Of a stretch of DNA of 64,000 nt, positions 19,262 to 26,901 are shown in pieces. The DNA is from Paraburkholderia elongata. GTDB taxonomy: Bacteria; Pseudomonadota; Gammaproteobacteria; Burkholderiales; Burkholderiaceae. Positions within the stretch are counted from its first letter, which is position 1; each line of letters begins with the position of its first letter. The translations under genes and the position numbers were made by a program. The stretch is from NCBI RefSeq assembly GCF_013177735.1, contig NZ_WOEZ01000044.1:124001-188000 (forward strand). Direction: 5' to 3'. Under the pieces are notes generated by a model. The model made no database searches. It was not told the origin of the DNA and was given only the letters and a program-made list of their open reading frames with translations.

Positions 19262-21097
19262 TCACATCAGTTCAAGCACGCTTTCGCCGAACGCCTGCGG
19301 CCGCCCTTCGAAGCAGCGCTGCACCGCCTCCGTATCGATCAGGCGCTGCCGCAGCGCCCTGCGCTCGTCGTGCTGGTCGATCATGCGCACGGCCGCGGTG
19401 ATATAAGCCTCGACACTGTCCGTCGTGGTCCACGACTGCATGCCCACGCGCTCGAACAACGCGCCGTCGATCCGCTCGAACACTTCCGGTCCGCGTTTGC
19501 ATACGCCGGGCAAGCCGAGCGTCAATGCGTCGACGATACCGTTGGTGTTGCCAAACGGAAACGGGCTGAGGAACAGGTCGGATTGATTGACGCGCGCCAG
19601 ATACGCGGGGTAGCCATGGAAGTCGTGAACAACGGCGCCCGGCACCGCTCGCGCGATGACGTCGCGCAGACGGTCGAACGGCAGACCTGACGGCACACCG
19701 CTCATGAAGTGAAACTCAACGGATGTCGCGGCACGCTCGCCGATTGCGCGGCATGCATCGAGAAAACCAGGATTGAGTTTCATCGCGCTGGCGGTGACGA
19801 CGATCTGCAGCGTCTCACGCGGCGGCGGAATCTGCGCGACGATGTCAGGCAGCGCGACGGACGGGCGATAGGGCTGGCCGTCTTTCGGCAGCTTCATCAG
19901 TCGTTCGCTGAAGCAGGCTGGGTCGCCGACATAATCTTCTTCGACGCTGATGTAGTCGATCTTGTCGGAGTGCGTGGTGGCGGGATGGCCGAGCGCTGCG
20001 ATCTGCAGCGGCGCGACGCGCAGGTTGGACATGAACACCGTCAGCACGAACATGCCGACGCTCGGCATGTACAGCACGTCCGGCTGTTCGGCCTCAGCAA
20101 AATCGCGAATTGTCTTCAGGCACTCGCCGATATAGTCCGGCTGCTCGAGTTCGATGAAGCGGTCGAAGACGTTCCGCCCCATTTCGTCGAGCGCGTAACC
20201 GAAGCCGAAGCCCACCACTTCGAAATGTTCGCGCGCGGCTTCGAGCGTACGCGAATGCGTGCGGTAGATCGAATGGGCGCCGCTGAACCACTCGAGCACG
20301 ACCATCATCAAGGGCTTTTTGCCGCGCCGCGGTTTGCCTTTGGCAGGCGCGCGCTTTGGCGCGGGCAGGTCGGTCAGGCCGAATTGCGCGAGCTTGCGGC
20401 GCACCAGCACATTGATGTCCTGCTTGATCGCATGCCGCCGCGGCGTATCGGCATAGCTGCAGAACATATAGGCGTTGTGCAGCACGGCCGTGGGCAGATC
20501 GTCGAGGTCGTCGATTTTCTGCAGCTTGCCGGGCAGCCACTCCAGCAGCGCCTCACGCTTGAGATGCGCGCTTGGCGAGCCCTTGAAGACCGGTGCCAGC
20601 AAAACGAGGGCGAGACAGGCCGCGATGGTTTTGTCGTACGCCCAGAGCGCGGCGAGGTCGACTTCAAGTTCGGACTCGGTCGAATAGAGCACGCATAGCT
20701 TCTCGATGAAGCTGTCGCCGGGCAAAAATTGTGTATCCGCCGGGCCGCGGGGATTCAGGTAGCGGATGACGTGGTCCGCATTGCCTAACGCCGTGGCCGA
20801 GAACAACTCGCCGATCCATTCGTGCAGCGTGAGAAACAATCTGAAGCACTCGGTGGGCGGTCGGAAATCCGGGTCGGCGAACAACGTAGACACCGCACTT
20901 GCCAGGCGCGTGCAGAAACGCTGGCGTTGCTCTTCGGCAGACAGGCCGGTCATGCCCGAAGCCTGGAAACTTGCGTCCAGCTCGCCGCGTTTCTGCTGAA
21001 GGAGTGCTAGCGCGGCGATAAGCTGGAGGGTGGCTTGTGTATGCTGCCGCGTGTAGACGAGTTGCTCGAAATGGTCGAGCGAAAAGGTGACTTCCAT
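19262..21097 (-). CDS. HMW1C-like cytoplasmic N-glycosyltransferase (GT41)
   Basis: The 611-residue protein resembles HMW1C/NGT enzymes, which transfer hexoses from UDP-sugars to asparagine in adhesins in the cytoplasm. The N-terminal half is helical. The C-terminal GT-B part carries ALGHPATTHSDKIDYISVEED near residue 390 and SPFPFGNTNGIVDALTLGLPG near 530, both diagnostic of the family. A basic linker (KRAPAKGKPRRGKKP) separates the halves. No two-partner-secretion adhesin or exporter, the usual partner, is visible nearby. The DUF3443 and DUF2844 genes lie upstream on the same strand after a 280-bp gap. Confidence 0.82.
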   Translation of the reverse strand: MEVTFSLDHFEQLVYTRQHTQATLQLIAALALLQQKRGELDASFQASGMTGLSAEEQRQRFCTRLASAVSTLFADPDFRPPTECFRLFLTLHEWIGELFSATALGNADHVIRYLNPRGPADTQFLPGDSFIEKLCVLYSTESELEVDLAALWAYDKTIAACLALVLLAPVFKGSPSAHLKREALLEWLPGKLQKIDDLDDLPTAVLHNAYMFCSYADTPRRHAIKQDINVLVRRKLAQFGLTDLPAPKRAPAKGKPRRGKKPLMMVVLEWFSGAHSIYRTHSRTLEAAREHFEVVGFGFGYALDEMGRNVFDRFIELEQPDYIGECLKTIRDFAEAEQPDVLYMPSVGMFVLTVFMSNLRVAPLQIAALGHPATTHSDKIDYISVEEDYVGDPACFSERLMKLPKDGQPYRPSVALPDIVAQIPPPRETLQIVVTASAMKLNPGFLDACRAIGERAATSVEFHFMSGVPSGLPFDRLRDVIARAVPGAVVHDFHGYPAYLARVNQSDLFLSPFPFGNTNGIVDALTLGLPGVCKRGPEVFERIDGALFERVGMQSWTTTDSVEAYITAAVRMIDQHDERRALRQRLIDTEAVQRCFEGRPQAFGESVLELM

Positions 21098-21170
21098 CGT
21101 TTGACTTTTGTTAGGTATGCAGGACTAACGATATCGAGATGACGTTAGCCGGAAACGACGATTATTGCAG

Positions 21171-21198
21171 TCAGGGCATATCAATCAGGGCATATCAA
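21171..21198 (-). repeat. Perfect 14-bp tandem duplication upstream of the glycosyltransferase
   Basis: TCAGGGCATATCAA occurs twice in tandem (21171-21184, 21185-21198), about 75-100 bp upstream of the glycosyltransferase start. It could be a regulator site or a slippage product. Confidence 0.6.
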
Positions 21199-21377
21199 AT
21201 TAGTCTGGGATGGGAATTTGGGAAATTTCCGTGTGGGAAAATCAGATAGACCTGTAGGTTTTCTTCTGTTTCGGCGCGGGAGTTTGATACTTGATAGGGG
21301 GAAGTCTGCTCAGGCGCTCCATCGAACCCGCCCAACGCTGCTGTCTTGCCCCAAGGCGGATCCCCGACATTGAGCAC

Positions 21378-22661
21378 TCAGAACGCGTAATACGGACCCG
21401 GCCCGGCCGAGGTGGCGCGCGACGCGATCGCCGTATAGACCCGCCGTCCGAAAAAGAACGGCAGGCCCCAGCCGAAGCTGTTGCTGGCAATGCCGGCCAG
21501 ATTGTCGAAGGCATTATTCGACGACGCGAACAGCGTGCGCGAATTGCCGATCGCAAACGACACCGAGTTCGACGCGCCATTGGTACCCACGATCGAGGCG
21601 CTCGCCGTTTGCGTCGAGCTCGGACAGTACCAGTAACCGCATTGCGGGAATTGGCTGCTGTTGAAGAACAGACCGTTCGAGCCGCTGTCCACGTAGCTCG
21701 TTGCATAAGTCTGGCCGGCGCTGCTGGTGACCACATACCCCGTCTGCGGATTCGCCTTGACCACACTTGCGCCGCCAAGCGTGTTGTTCGCCTGAGTGCC
21801 GATGCCGAAGATCAGCGAGCCTGAGACGCTGGCCGCGCCCGCGTCGGCGATTGCCGGCAGGTCGATCACCACGCCGTTGTTGTCGAGCGCGAATTGGCTG
21901 ACTGGATTGGTGACCTGTTGCGCAAGCGCTTGCGTACTCGCGAGGCAGGCGCCGCTGGCGTCGCAGCTGTAATACCAACGGGGCAGAGCGGCATTGACAC
22001 AACCGCTGCCGCAGTCCGCTGCGAACAGGCCGACGCCGAGAATGCCGTTGGCGCGCAGGGTCGCGACGGTCAGCATCGATGGGCCGGAGCCGGCGCAGTC
22101 GGTGGGCACATTGGGCAGCGTGGGGTCGGCGATCAGCTGGATGGGAATCGAGGCGGCCAGTTGGCCGGCCATCCGCACGTCCGCGTTACGCACCGCACCC
22201 CACGCATACCCGTCGCCGAATACCGCGCACTCGCCGGTCACGCCGCTGCCTGAACTCACCGCCGCGAGCGAGAGGCTGGCCGGCAGCGCGGACGCGAGAA
22301 TCCGCAGGCCATGCGAGCCGGTGTCGACCTGAATATTGTTGATCGTCGCGCAGTTGCTGGTGCCGGGCTGGCAGACGGTGACGCTGGTCGTCAGCATGTT
22401 GCGCGTCAGACCCGGTGCGGTAGTCACGGCGATCGGCTGAACGTTCGGGGTGGTCGATTGCGGCACGGAGGTGGCCACGTTGGACGCGGTGCCCCCGGAC
22501 GGCGCGCTGGCGCCTGACGGAGTGGCGGCAGTTGGACTGCTGGCCGGGCTGGGTGAGCCTGCCTGTGAAGAGCCGGTGGAGCCGCCACTGCCGCCGCCAC
22601 CGCAACCGGCGAGCGCCACGCAGACGAGAAGCAGGACACGGAGATGAGAAGAGATAGTCAT
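21378..22661 (-). CDS. DUF3443-family lipoprotein
   Basis: This 427-residue exported protein has a lipobox (CVALAGCGGGG, Cys near 19) and a Gly/Ser/Pro/Ala-rich linker to about residue 75. The body has repeated patterns of the DUF3443 family (IQVDTGSHGLRI near 110, YVDSGSNGLFFNSSQFPQC near 330). The DTGS/DSGSNG repeats recall retropepsin-like folds, but I claim no catalytic activity. It follows the DUF2844 gene by 65 bp, a pairing typical of Burkholderia genomes. The function is unknown. Confidence 0.75.
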   Translation of the reverse strand: MTISSHLRVLLLVCVALAGCGGGGSGGSTGSSQAGSPSPASSPTAATPSGASAPSGGTASNVATSVPQSTTPNVQPIAVTTAPGLTRNMLTTSVTVCQPGTSNCATINNIQVDTGSHGLRILASALPASLSLAAVSSGSGVTGECAVFGDGYAWGAVRNADVRMAGQLAASIPIQLIADPTLPNVPTDCAGSGPSMLTVATLRANGILGVGLFAADCGSGCVNAALPRWYYSCDASGACLASTQALAQQVTNPVSQFALDNNGVVIDLPAIADAGAASVSGSLIFGIGTQANNTLGGASVVKANPQTGYVVTSSAGQTYATSYVDSGSNGLFFNSSQFPQCGYWYCPSSTQTASASIVGTNGASNSVSFAIGNSRTLFASSNNAFDNLAGIASNSFGWGLPFFFGRRVYTAIASRATSAGPGPYYAF

Positions 22662-22726
22662 GGTGTTGTCGGCGATCGATCGTCGATGCGTTTTCTTGAT
22701 AGCGTGCGCGCGATGTCAGCGGAAAT

Positions 22727-23191
22727 TCAGCGGAAATCGCTAGCCGTGACGCCGGGCGGCAGGGCCGCGGGTAGCCACGCGCGGCCCACATAGCCGCGCA
22801 TCGGGCCGCCGGATTCCACGATCACGTCCGGACGAACCACCCGCGAGGCGTGCAGATTGCCGTCCGGCGCCGACGCGGCGGCGCCTGTCCGGTAGGAGTC
22901 GGCGTACTTCCCCAGCAGCGCGCGCAGATCCGGCATGGTCGGGCCCTGCCACGTGTACGCGATGATCTGGCCGGTATTGGTCGCGTATTCGTTGATGGTG
23001 GTATTGCCCGCATCGGTCAGCGTGCGCAGGCGTAAGGCGCCGTTCAGCAGGGTTTGGGGCGCCGCGAGCGTCGAATCCGCCTGGCTGGGCATCGTGCCGC
23101 CCAATTCGGCATGTGCGTCGGGGCTGGCACACAGCACGGCAGCCATGATAGCTGCGACGGCAATGGCCGGTGAAAAACAAGGATTTGGCAT
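22727..23191 (-). CDS. DUF2844-family exported protein
   Basis: A 154-residue protein with a signal peptide (about 1-28, cleavage after DAHA). The mature part (ELGGTMPSQADS..., YATNTGQIIAYTWQGPTMPDL, SRVVRPDVIVESGGPMRGYVGRAWLP) matches the DUF2844 pattern. It is the first gene of a two-gene unit with DUF3443 and is predicted to be periplasmic. No enzymatic motif is seen. Confidence 0.75.
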   Translation of the reverse strand: MPNPCFSPAIAVAAIMAAVLCASPDAHAELGGTMPSQADSTLAAPQTLLNGALRLRTLTDAGNTTINEYATNTGQIIAYTWQGPTMPDLRALLGKYADSYRTGAAASAPDGNLHASRVVRPDVIVESGGPMRGYVGRAWLPAALPPGVTASDFR

Positions 23192-23566
23192 GGCAACCTG
23201 TCTCGCTGTTGGAACTCTAGAGCTTTATTGAGATGTCCAATTCAAGATAACACTCGGGTTTCCTAATCGTTGTCAGGAGCGGCGCGCGGCGCTTCAGGCA
23301 ATCTCGAAAATAGCGTGTGACGAGGGTGGAAAGTGTCTTTTAAAACAAGGATCTGACAATGAGGTGGGGCAGGCCTGACGGACGCTTAGGAAATGTTGTG
23401 AAGTGTTAAATTTGCCGCTGAGGGAGATGATTGCTGACGTGAAGCGAGGCGCTTTTCTGCCAAGGGAAGCTCGCGCCGTGCAGCGATTTATCGGGATCCA
23501 GGCCCTTCGCCGCGGCTCGTGTTTTGCCCGCCACGCGCTGCTCAATTCATGGGCAAACCCCGGTTT
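23192..23566. other. Intergenic region without a recognisable gene
   Basis: About 375 bp lie between the divergent DUF2844 and bamC genes. Short frames are open on both strands but lack ribosome sites and family resemblance. The right end leads into the bamC promoter. Confidence 0.6.
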
Positions 23567-23596
23567 TTGCACATGTCTCGCCGGGATCGGTAAAAT
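23567..23596 (+). promoter_or_regulatory. bamC promoter
   Basis: TTGCAC (23567-23572), an 18-bp spacer and TAAAAT (23591-23596) lie about 50 bp upstream of the bamC ATG. Confidence 0.6.
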
Positions 23597-23649
23597 GTTG
23601 GGTTGATCCACGGAAACTTGCCGTGGCGTAGCGGAAGGATTCCCCGAAC

Positions 23650-24882
23650 ATGACTGATCTTCGTCTTACCAAGCGGTTTGCAGTAATGCTGATGGCAGGC
23701 GGTCTGGTCGCCGGCTGCGGCACCTCGTCGCCGACCCAAATCAACTACAAAAGCGACTCGAAATCCAAGCAAGTGTCACTTGCCGTACCGCCGAACATGA
23801 TCGACGAGACGGCCGATCAGCGTTCGTTGCCCCCGCAAGGCGGCGAAACCTCGCTGTCCACGCTCAAGCAGGTCCAGGCGCAAGCACCGGCCGCCAACAC
23901 CCTGACGGTGGTGCCGCAGGTGACCGGCATGCACATCCAGCGCGACGGTACGGAAAGCTGGCTCGTGATCGACAACAAGGCGCCCGACCAGGCATGGGCG
24001 CAAATCCGCCGCTTCTGGCAGGAGCAGGGCTTCCTGCTGGTGGTCGACCAGCGCGACAAGGGCGTGATGGAAACGGACTGGAACGAAACGCACGCCCAGA
24101 TCAACGACGGCCTGATCCGCGACACGCTGTCCAAGGCAATGGGCAACAGCTATGTGAGTTCCGAGCGCAACAAGTACCGTACGCGTCTCGAAACGGCACC
24201 GAGCGGCGGCACCTATGTGTTCATCAGCCAGAAGGGCATGCGTGAGGCGATCACCGGCACGAACAACGAATCGACCAAGTGGGAACCCAAGCCGAACGAT
24301 CCGGGTCTCGAACAGGAATACCTGAAGCGGTTGATGGCAGCGCTGGCGCTGGCCGATTCGCGCACGAAGTCGGGCGATACGGCCAGCGCCGAGCTCTCGC
24401 CGGCGGGTGCGCAAACGGCGCCGAACGCGGCTACGGCGGGTGCGAAGTCGGCGGCTGCGGCCACGGCGGCGCAAAATGTCGCGCTGTCGGCGCAAGCGCC
24501 GATGCCGGATGACTCGGCGAACAGCACGTCGGCACAGGCCTCCTCCACCGAACTGACGCTCGGCGAGCCGTATGACCGTGCGTGGCTGCGCGTGGGCCTC
24601 GCGCTCGACCGCAGCAACTTCACCGTCGACGATCGGGATGCGAGCCGCGGTTTGTACTTCGTGCGCTATGTCGATCCGAAGGATATGACGTCGGCGGAGC
24701 AGGGCTTCTGGAGCCAGGTGTTCCACGGCAAGAAGGAAAAGGTCGCCAAACAGTATCTCGTGAACGTCCGCGCGGTCACGCCTGACCAGACCCGTGTTGC
24801 CGTGGTCGACGACAAGGGCGCTATCGATCAGAGCCCGCAGGCCAAGCAGATCATGGGTCTGATGGTCGACCAGTTGCACTGA
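23650..24882 (+). CDS. bamC: Outer-membrane protein assembly factor BamC
   Basis: BamC is a lipoprotein of the BAM complex that inserts beta-barrel proteins into the outer membrane. The lipobox is LVAGC near residue 24. The N-terminal unstructured segment (YKSDSKSKQVSLAVPPNM) binds BamD in this family. Two helix-grip domains follow: about 90-220 (WLVIDNKAPDQAWAQIRRFW) and 300-405 (LTLGEPYDRAWLRVGLALDR). The Ala/Ser-rich linker between them makes it longer (410 residues) than the E. coli protein (344). In many relatives it follows dapA; here it stands alone with its own promoter. Confidence 0.92.
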   Translation: MTDLRLTKRFAVMLMAGGLVAGCGTSSPTQINYKSDSKSKQVSLAVPPNMIDETADQRSLPPQGGETSLSTLKQVQAQAPAANTLTVVPQVTGMHIQRDGTESWLVIDNKAPDQAWAQIRRFWQEQGFLLVVDQRDKGVMETDWNETHAQINDGLIRDTLSKAMGNSYVSSERNKYRTRLETAPSGGTYVFISQKGMREAITGTNNESTKWEPKPNDPGLEQEYLKRLMAALALADSRTKSGDTASAELSPAGAQTAPNAATAGAKSAAAATAAQNVALSAQAPMPDDSANSTSAQASSTELTLGEPYDRAWLRVGLALDRSNFTVDDRDASRGLYFVRYVDPKDMTSAEQGFWSQVFHGKKEKVAKQYLVNVRAVTPDQTRVAVVDDKGAIDQSPQAKQIMGLMVDQLH

Positions 24883-24914
24883 ACGAAGGTGTAGCAAGCA
24901 GCGAACGCTGTCTG

Positions 24915-24951
24915 AAAACCCGCCCGGAGCGCAGCCCGGGCGGGTTTTTTT
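24915..24951 (+). terminator. Intrinsic terminator of bamC
   Basis: A roughly 10-bp GC stem (AACCCGCCCGG / CCGGGCGGGTT) runs into seven T residues. Confidence 0.92.
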
Positions 24952-25065
24952 ATGTCCACGTTTTATCCCCCGCACCGCAAGCGGTTAGACCGCCGTCATG
25001 GCGCGCACGCGTCTTGCTTTCCGTCTGAAACACCGGTATGAACCGGCGCTCAACGGGAGATGGCT

Positions 25066-25221
25066 ATGTTCGACGTGATTCCTTACTGGATGTGGGCCGC
25101 GAGCTTGCTCGTCCTGGCGCTCGTATGCGGCGCGGCTCTCGCGCCGCGCGAGACGCGGTGGCCAACGGGTCTGCGAGTCAGGCATACGGCTTCGCAACGC
25201 ACGAAATGGCCGGTGCCGTGA
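25066..25221 (+). CDS. Small single-span membrane protein (51 aa)
   Basis: This short frame has GGGAG 6 nt before the ATG. It encodes MFDVIPYWMWAASLL..., one hydrophobic helix (about residues 8-27), then a basic tail of about 24 residues rich in Arg, Lys and Thr. The stop overlaps an ATG of a further 22-codon frame (TGATG). I recognise no family. Topology would place the basic tail in the cytoplasm. It lies just upstream of the sigma-54 control region, with no visible promoter of its own. Confidence 0.42.
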   Translation: MFDVIPYWMWAASLLVLALVCGAALAPRETRWPTGLRVRHTASQRTKWPVP

Positions 25222-25280
25222 TGTTCGACTCGCTTCAAACGCATGAAGCGGAACGCGCGGCCGCCCCTGTGCGGCCGCAT

Positions 25281-25309
25281 GTAACGTGACGTTACCCCGG
25301 TGACGTAAC
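25281..25309 (+). promoter_or_regulatory. Palindromic upstream activator-type sites
   Basis: GTAACGTGACGTTAC (25281-25295) is a perfect 7-bp inverted repeat around one base. GTGACGTAAC (25300-25309) repeats its half-sites. They lie about 130-155 bp upstream of the predicted sigma-54 transcript start, the usual distance for enhancer-binding activators. Confidence 0.5.
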
Positions 25310-25369
25310 TCGCAACACCCCTTCCGCGAACCCTGTCAACATCCCTTCGTCGCAAAAAATGACAATAAA

Positions 25370-25396
25370 AATCAATAGCTTGCGATCAATTTCTTG
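25370..25396 (+). promoter_or_regulatory. Two IHF-like sites
   Basis: AATCAATAGCTTG (25370-25382) matches the IHF consensus WATCAANNNNTTR fully. GATCAATTTCTTG (25384-25396) matches at all but the first base. Their position between the palindromes and the -24/-12 element fits DNA bending for sigma-54 activation. Confidence 0.55.
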
Positions 25397-25409
25397 TGAA
25401 TTTCTATAG

Positions 25410-25426
25410 CTGGCACGCAAGCTGCT
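25410..25426 (+). promoter_or_regulatory. Sigma-54 (-24/-12) promoter
   Basis: CTGGCACGCAAGCTGCT matches the sigma-54 consensus YTGGCACGRNNNTTGCW at nearly every defined position, with exact GG (-24) and GC (-12) spacing. Transcription would begin near 25436. Confidence 0.75.
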
Positions 25427-25435
25427 TTTAAAGGC

Positions 25436-25642
25436 TCATGGGGCCGGATTCGTAACATCCGACGTGAGTTTGCGGCGAGTTTCCGATCGGCGATTCCCAG
25501 ACCATTTCAGCACCGGCGAACGAACCGGTGCTTAGCCCGATGATGGCCTGCGCGCGTGGCGCGCGGCCTCGGTGGCCCCGTCGCCTATCCTCGTAGGGCG
25601 ACGGTTTCGCCCGCACTCCAAAGGAGTGCGGGCTATTTTTTT
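25436..25642 (+). ncRNA. Candidate sigma-54-dependent small RNA (~205 nt)
   Basis: No convincing frame follows the sigma-54 promoter; the first ATG (25438 region) stops after a few codons. The segment is rich in perfect stems instead: AGCACCGG/CCGGTGCT (25509-25532), CGCGCG/CGCGCG (25551-25565) and CCGTCGCC/GGCGACGG (25578-25604). The last has an 11-nt loop containing TCCTC, complementary to Shine-Dalgarno sequences. It ends in a strong terminator. I do not recognise it as a known RNA family, 6S RNA or tmRNA. A base-pairing regulatory RNA is the inference. Confidence 0.6.
25609..25642 (+). terminator. Intrinsic terminator of the candidate sRNA
   Basis: An 11-bp stem (GCCCGCACTCC / GGAGTGCGGGC, AAA loop) is followed by TATTTTTTT on the plus strand. 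No plus-strand protein gene ends here, so it implies a transcript from the sigma-54 promoter. Confidence 0.88.
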
Positions 25643-25674
25643 GGGTGCTCGGAACGTATCGCGCGAGGCGGTTT

Positions 25675-26637
25675 TCAGGTGTCGGCGCGGCGCGGTCCGA
25701 CCCACGGCAGGCGTTTGACCACGCCGGTGGCAAGTGCGGTGCCGACGAGAATCACGCCGCAGCCTTCCAGCATGCCGGGCGACACGGTTTCGCCGAGAAA
25801 CAACGCACCCCACAGAATGCCGAAGATCGGAATCACGAAGGTCACCGTAATTGCGCGTGCCGGCCCGACCACCGCGATCAGATGGAAGAACAGCATATAG
25901 GCGACGCCGGTACACGCAACACCCAGCGCGATGACCGCGCCCCACGCGTGCAGCGAGATCGGCGCAGCCGGCCAGTAGATTGCGGCGAGCGGCAGCAGCA
26001 CGATGGTGGCGCCGGTCATTGTGCCGGTCGCGACGGTCAAGGCGTCGACGCCGGTCAGGTGGCGCTTCGCGTAATTGGCTGCGATGCCGTAAAGCAGCGT
26101 GGCGCCGAGCGCGGCGGCCGCCGCGAGCGCGGTGCTCAACGGCGTGGCGGCCGCGCCGTTCGGGGCGGCGATCTGATCCCACACCAGCATCAGGACTCCG
26201 AGGAAGCCGATTACGAGACCGACTGTGCGCAGGGCGCTCAGGCGGTCGCGCAGCCATAGAAAGCCGACGAGTGCGCCCCACAGCGGCGTGGTCGCGTTGA
26301 TCACAGACGTCACGCCCGCCGACAGCGTCAGCTCGGCATACGCGAACAGGCAGAACGGCGCCGCCGAATTCAGAATGCCGACCACCAGTAGCGGAAAGGC
26401 GCGCGTGCGCAGGATCGTCGCGGACTGGCGCAGCGGCCGCCGCGCGACTAGCACGACCGCAAGGAAGAGCGCGCCGATGCCGACACGCAACGCCATCAGC
26501 GGCGCAACGCCGAAGTCGGCCACGCCGACGCGGATAAATAGAAACGAGGCGCCCCATAGGGCGGCCAAGATCAGCAACTGCAACAGGTTTTTGGCATTCA
26601 TTGTCGTGGCGCCGCGCGCGGTTGAGTCGAGACGCAT
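25675..26637 (-). CDS. EamA/DMT-family transporter
   Basis: About 320 residues with ten hydrophobic segments in two EamA repeats form an inner-membrane drug/metabolite exporter of unknown cargo. The N-terminal repeat shows AALWGASFLFIRVGV near residue 25. The C-terminal repeat has the GPARAITVTFVIPIFGILWGALFLGE signature near 270. ATG 26637 has AGGA 5 nt upstream; ATG 26601 (MNAKNLLQ) would match family length without a clear ribosome site. It is convergent with the candidate sRNA. Confidence 0.85.
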   Translation of the reverse strand: MRLDSTARGATTMNAKNLLQLLILAALWGASFLFIRVGVADFGVAPLMALRVGIGALFLAVVLVARRPLRQSATILRTRAFPLLVVGILNSAAPFCLFAYAELTLSAGVTSVINATTPLWGALVGFLWLRDRLSALRTVGLVIGFLGVLMLVWDQIAAPNGAAATPLSTALAAAAALGATLLYGIAANYAKRHLTGVDALTVATGTMTGATIVLLPLAAIYWPAAPISLHAWGAVIALGVACTGVAYMLFFHLIAVVGPARAITVTFVIPIFGILWGALFLGETVSPGMLEGCGVILVGTALATGVVKRLPWVGPRRADT

Positions 26638-26901
26638 GCCCATCCTAGCAGCGTGATCGCGCGAAACGTTTCAGTTTGGAGTGAAACGGCAAGATTCGGG
26701 AGATGAAGGGCGTCCGACTGTCGTCATCGTAAGCGCAGTCGAGCTGGCTGCAAAACGAGCAATTCTCACGCTGATGTGAGAGAAATTGCGATGAGACTTG
26801 CGTGTCGACAAAACGGTTGCTGGCCCGGCGGGGTACGCGCCCATAGAGTGTGAATTATTTTGCGGCAGCGCACCAGCCGTGGCGCCTTTGACAGCAACAC
26901 C

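Noticed and set aside
25221..25289. 22-codon frame overlapping the stop of the small membrane protein
   Set aside because: It is very short, with no recognisable features and no independent ribosome site.
25428..25733. Minus-strand frame over the candidate sRNA
   Set aside because: It lacks a ribosome site and family resemblance and overlaps both the sigma-54 promoter start and the terminator hairpin.
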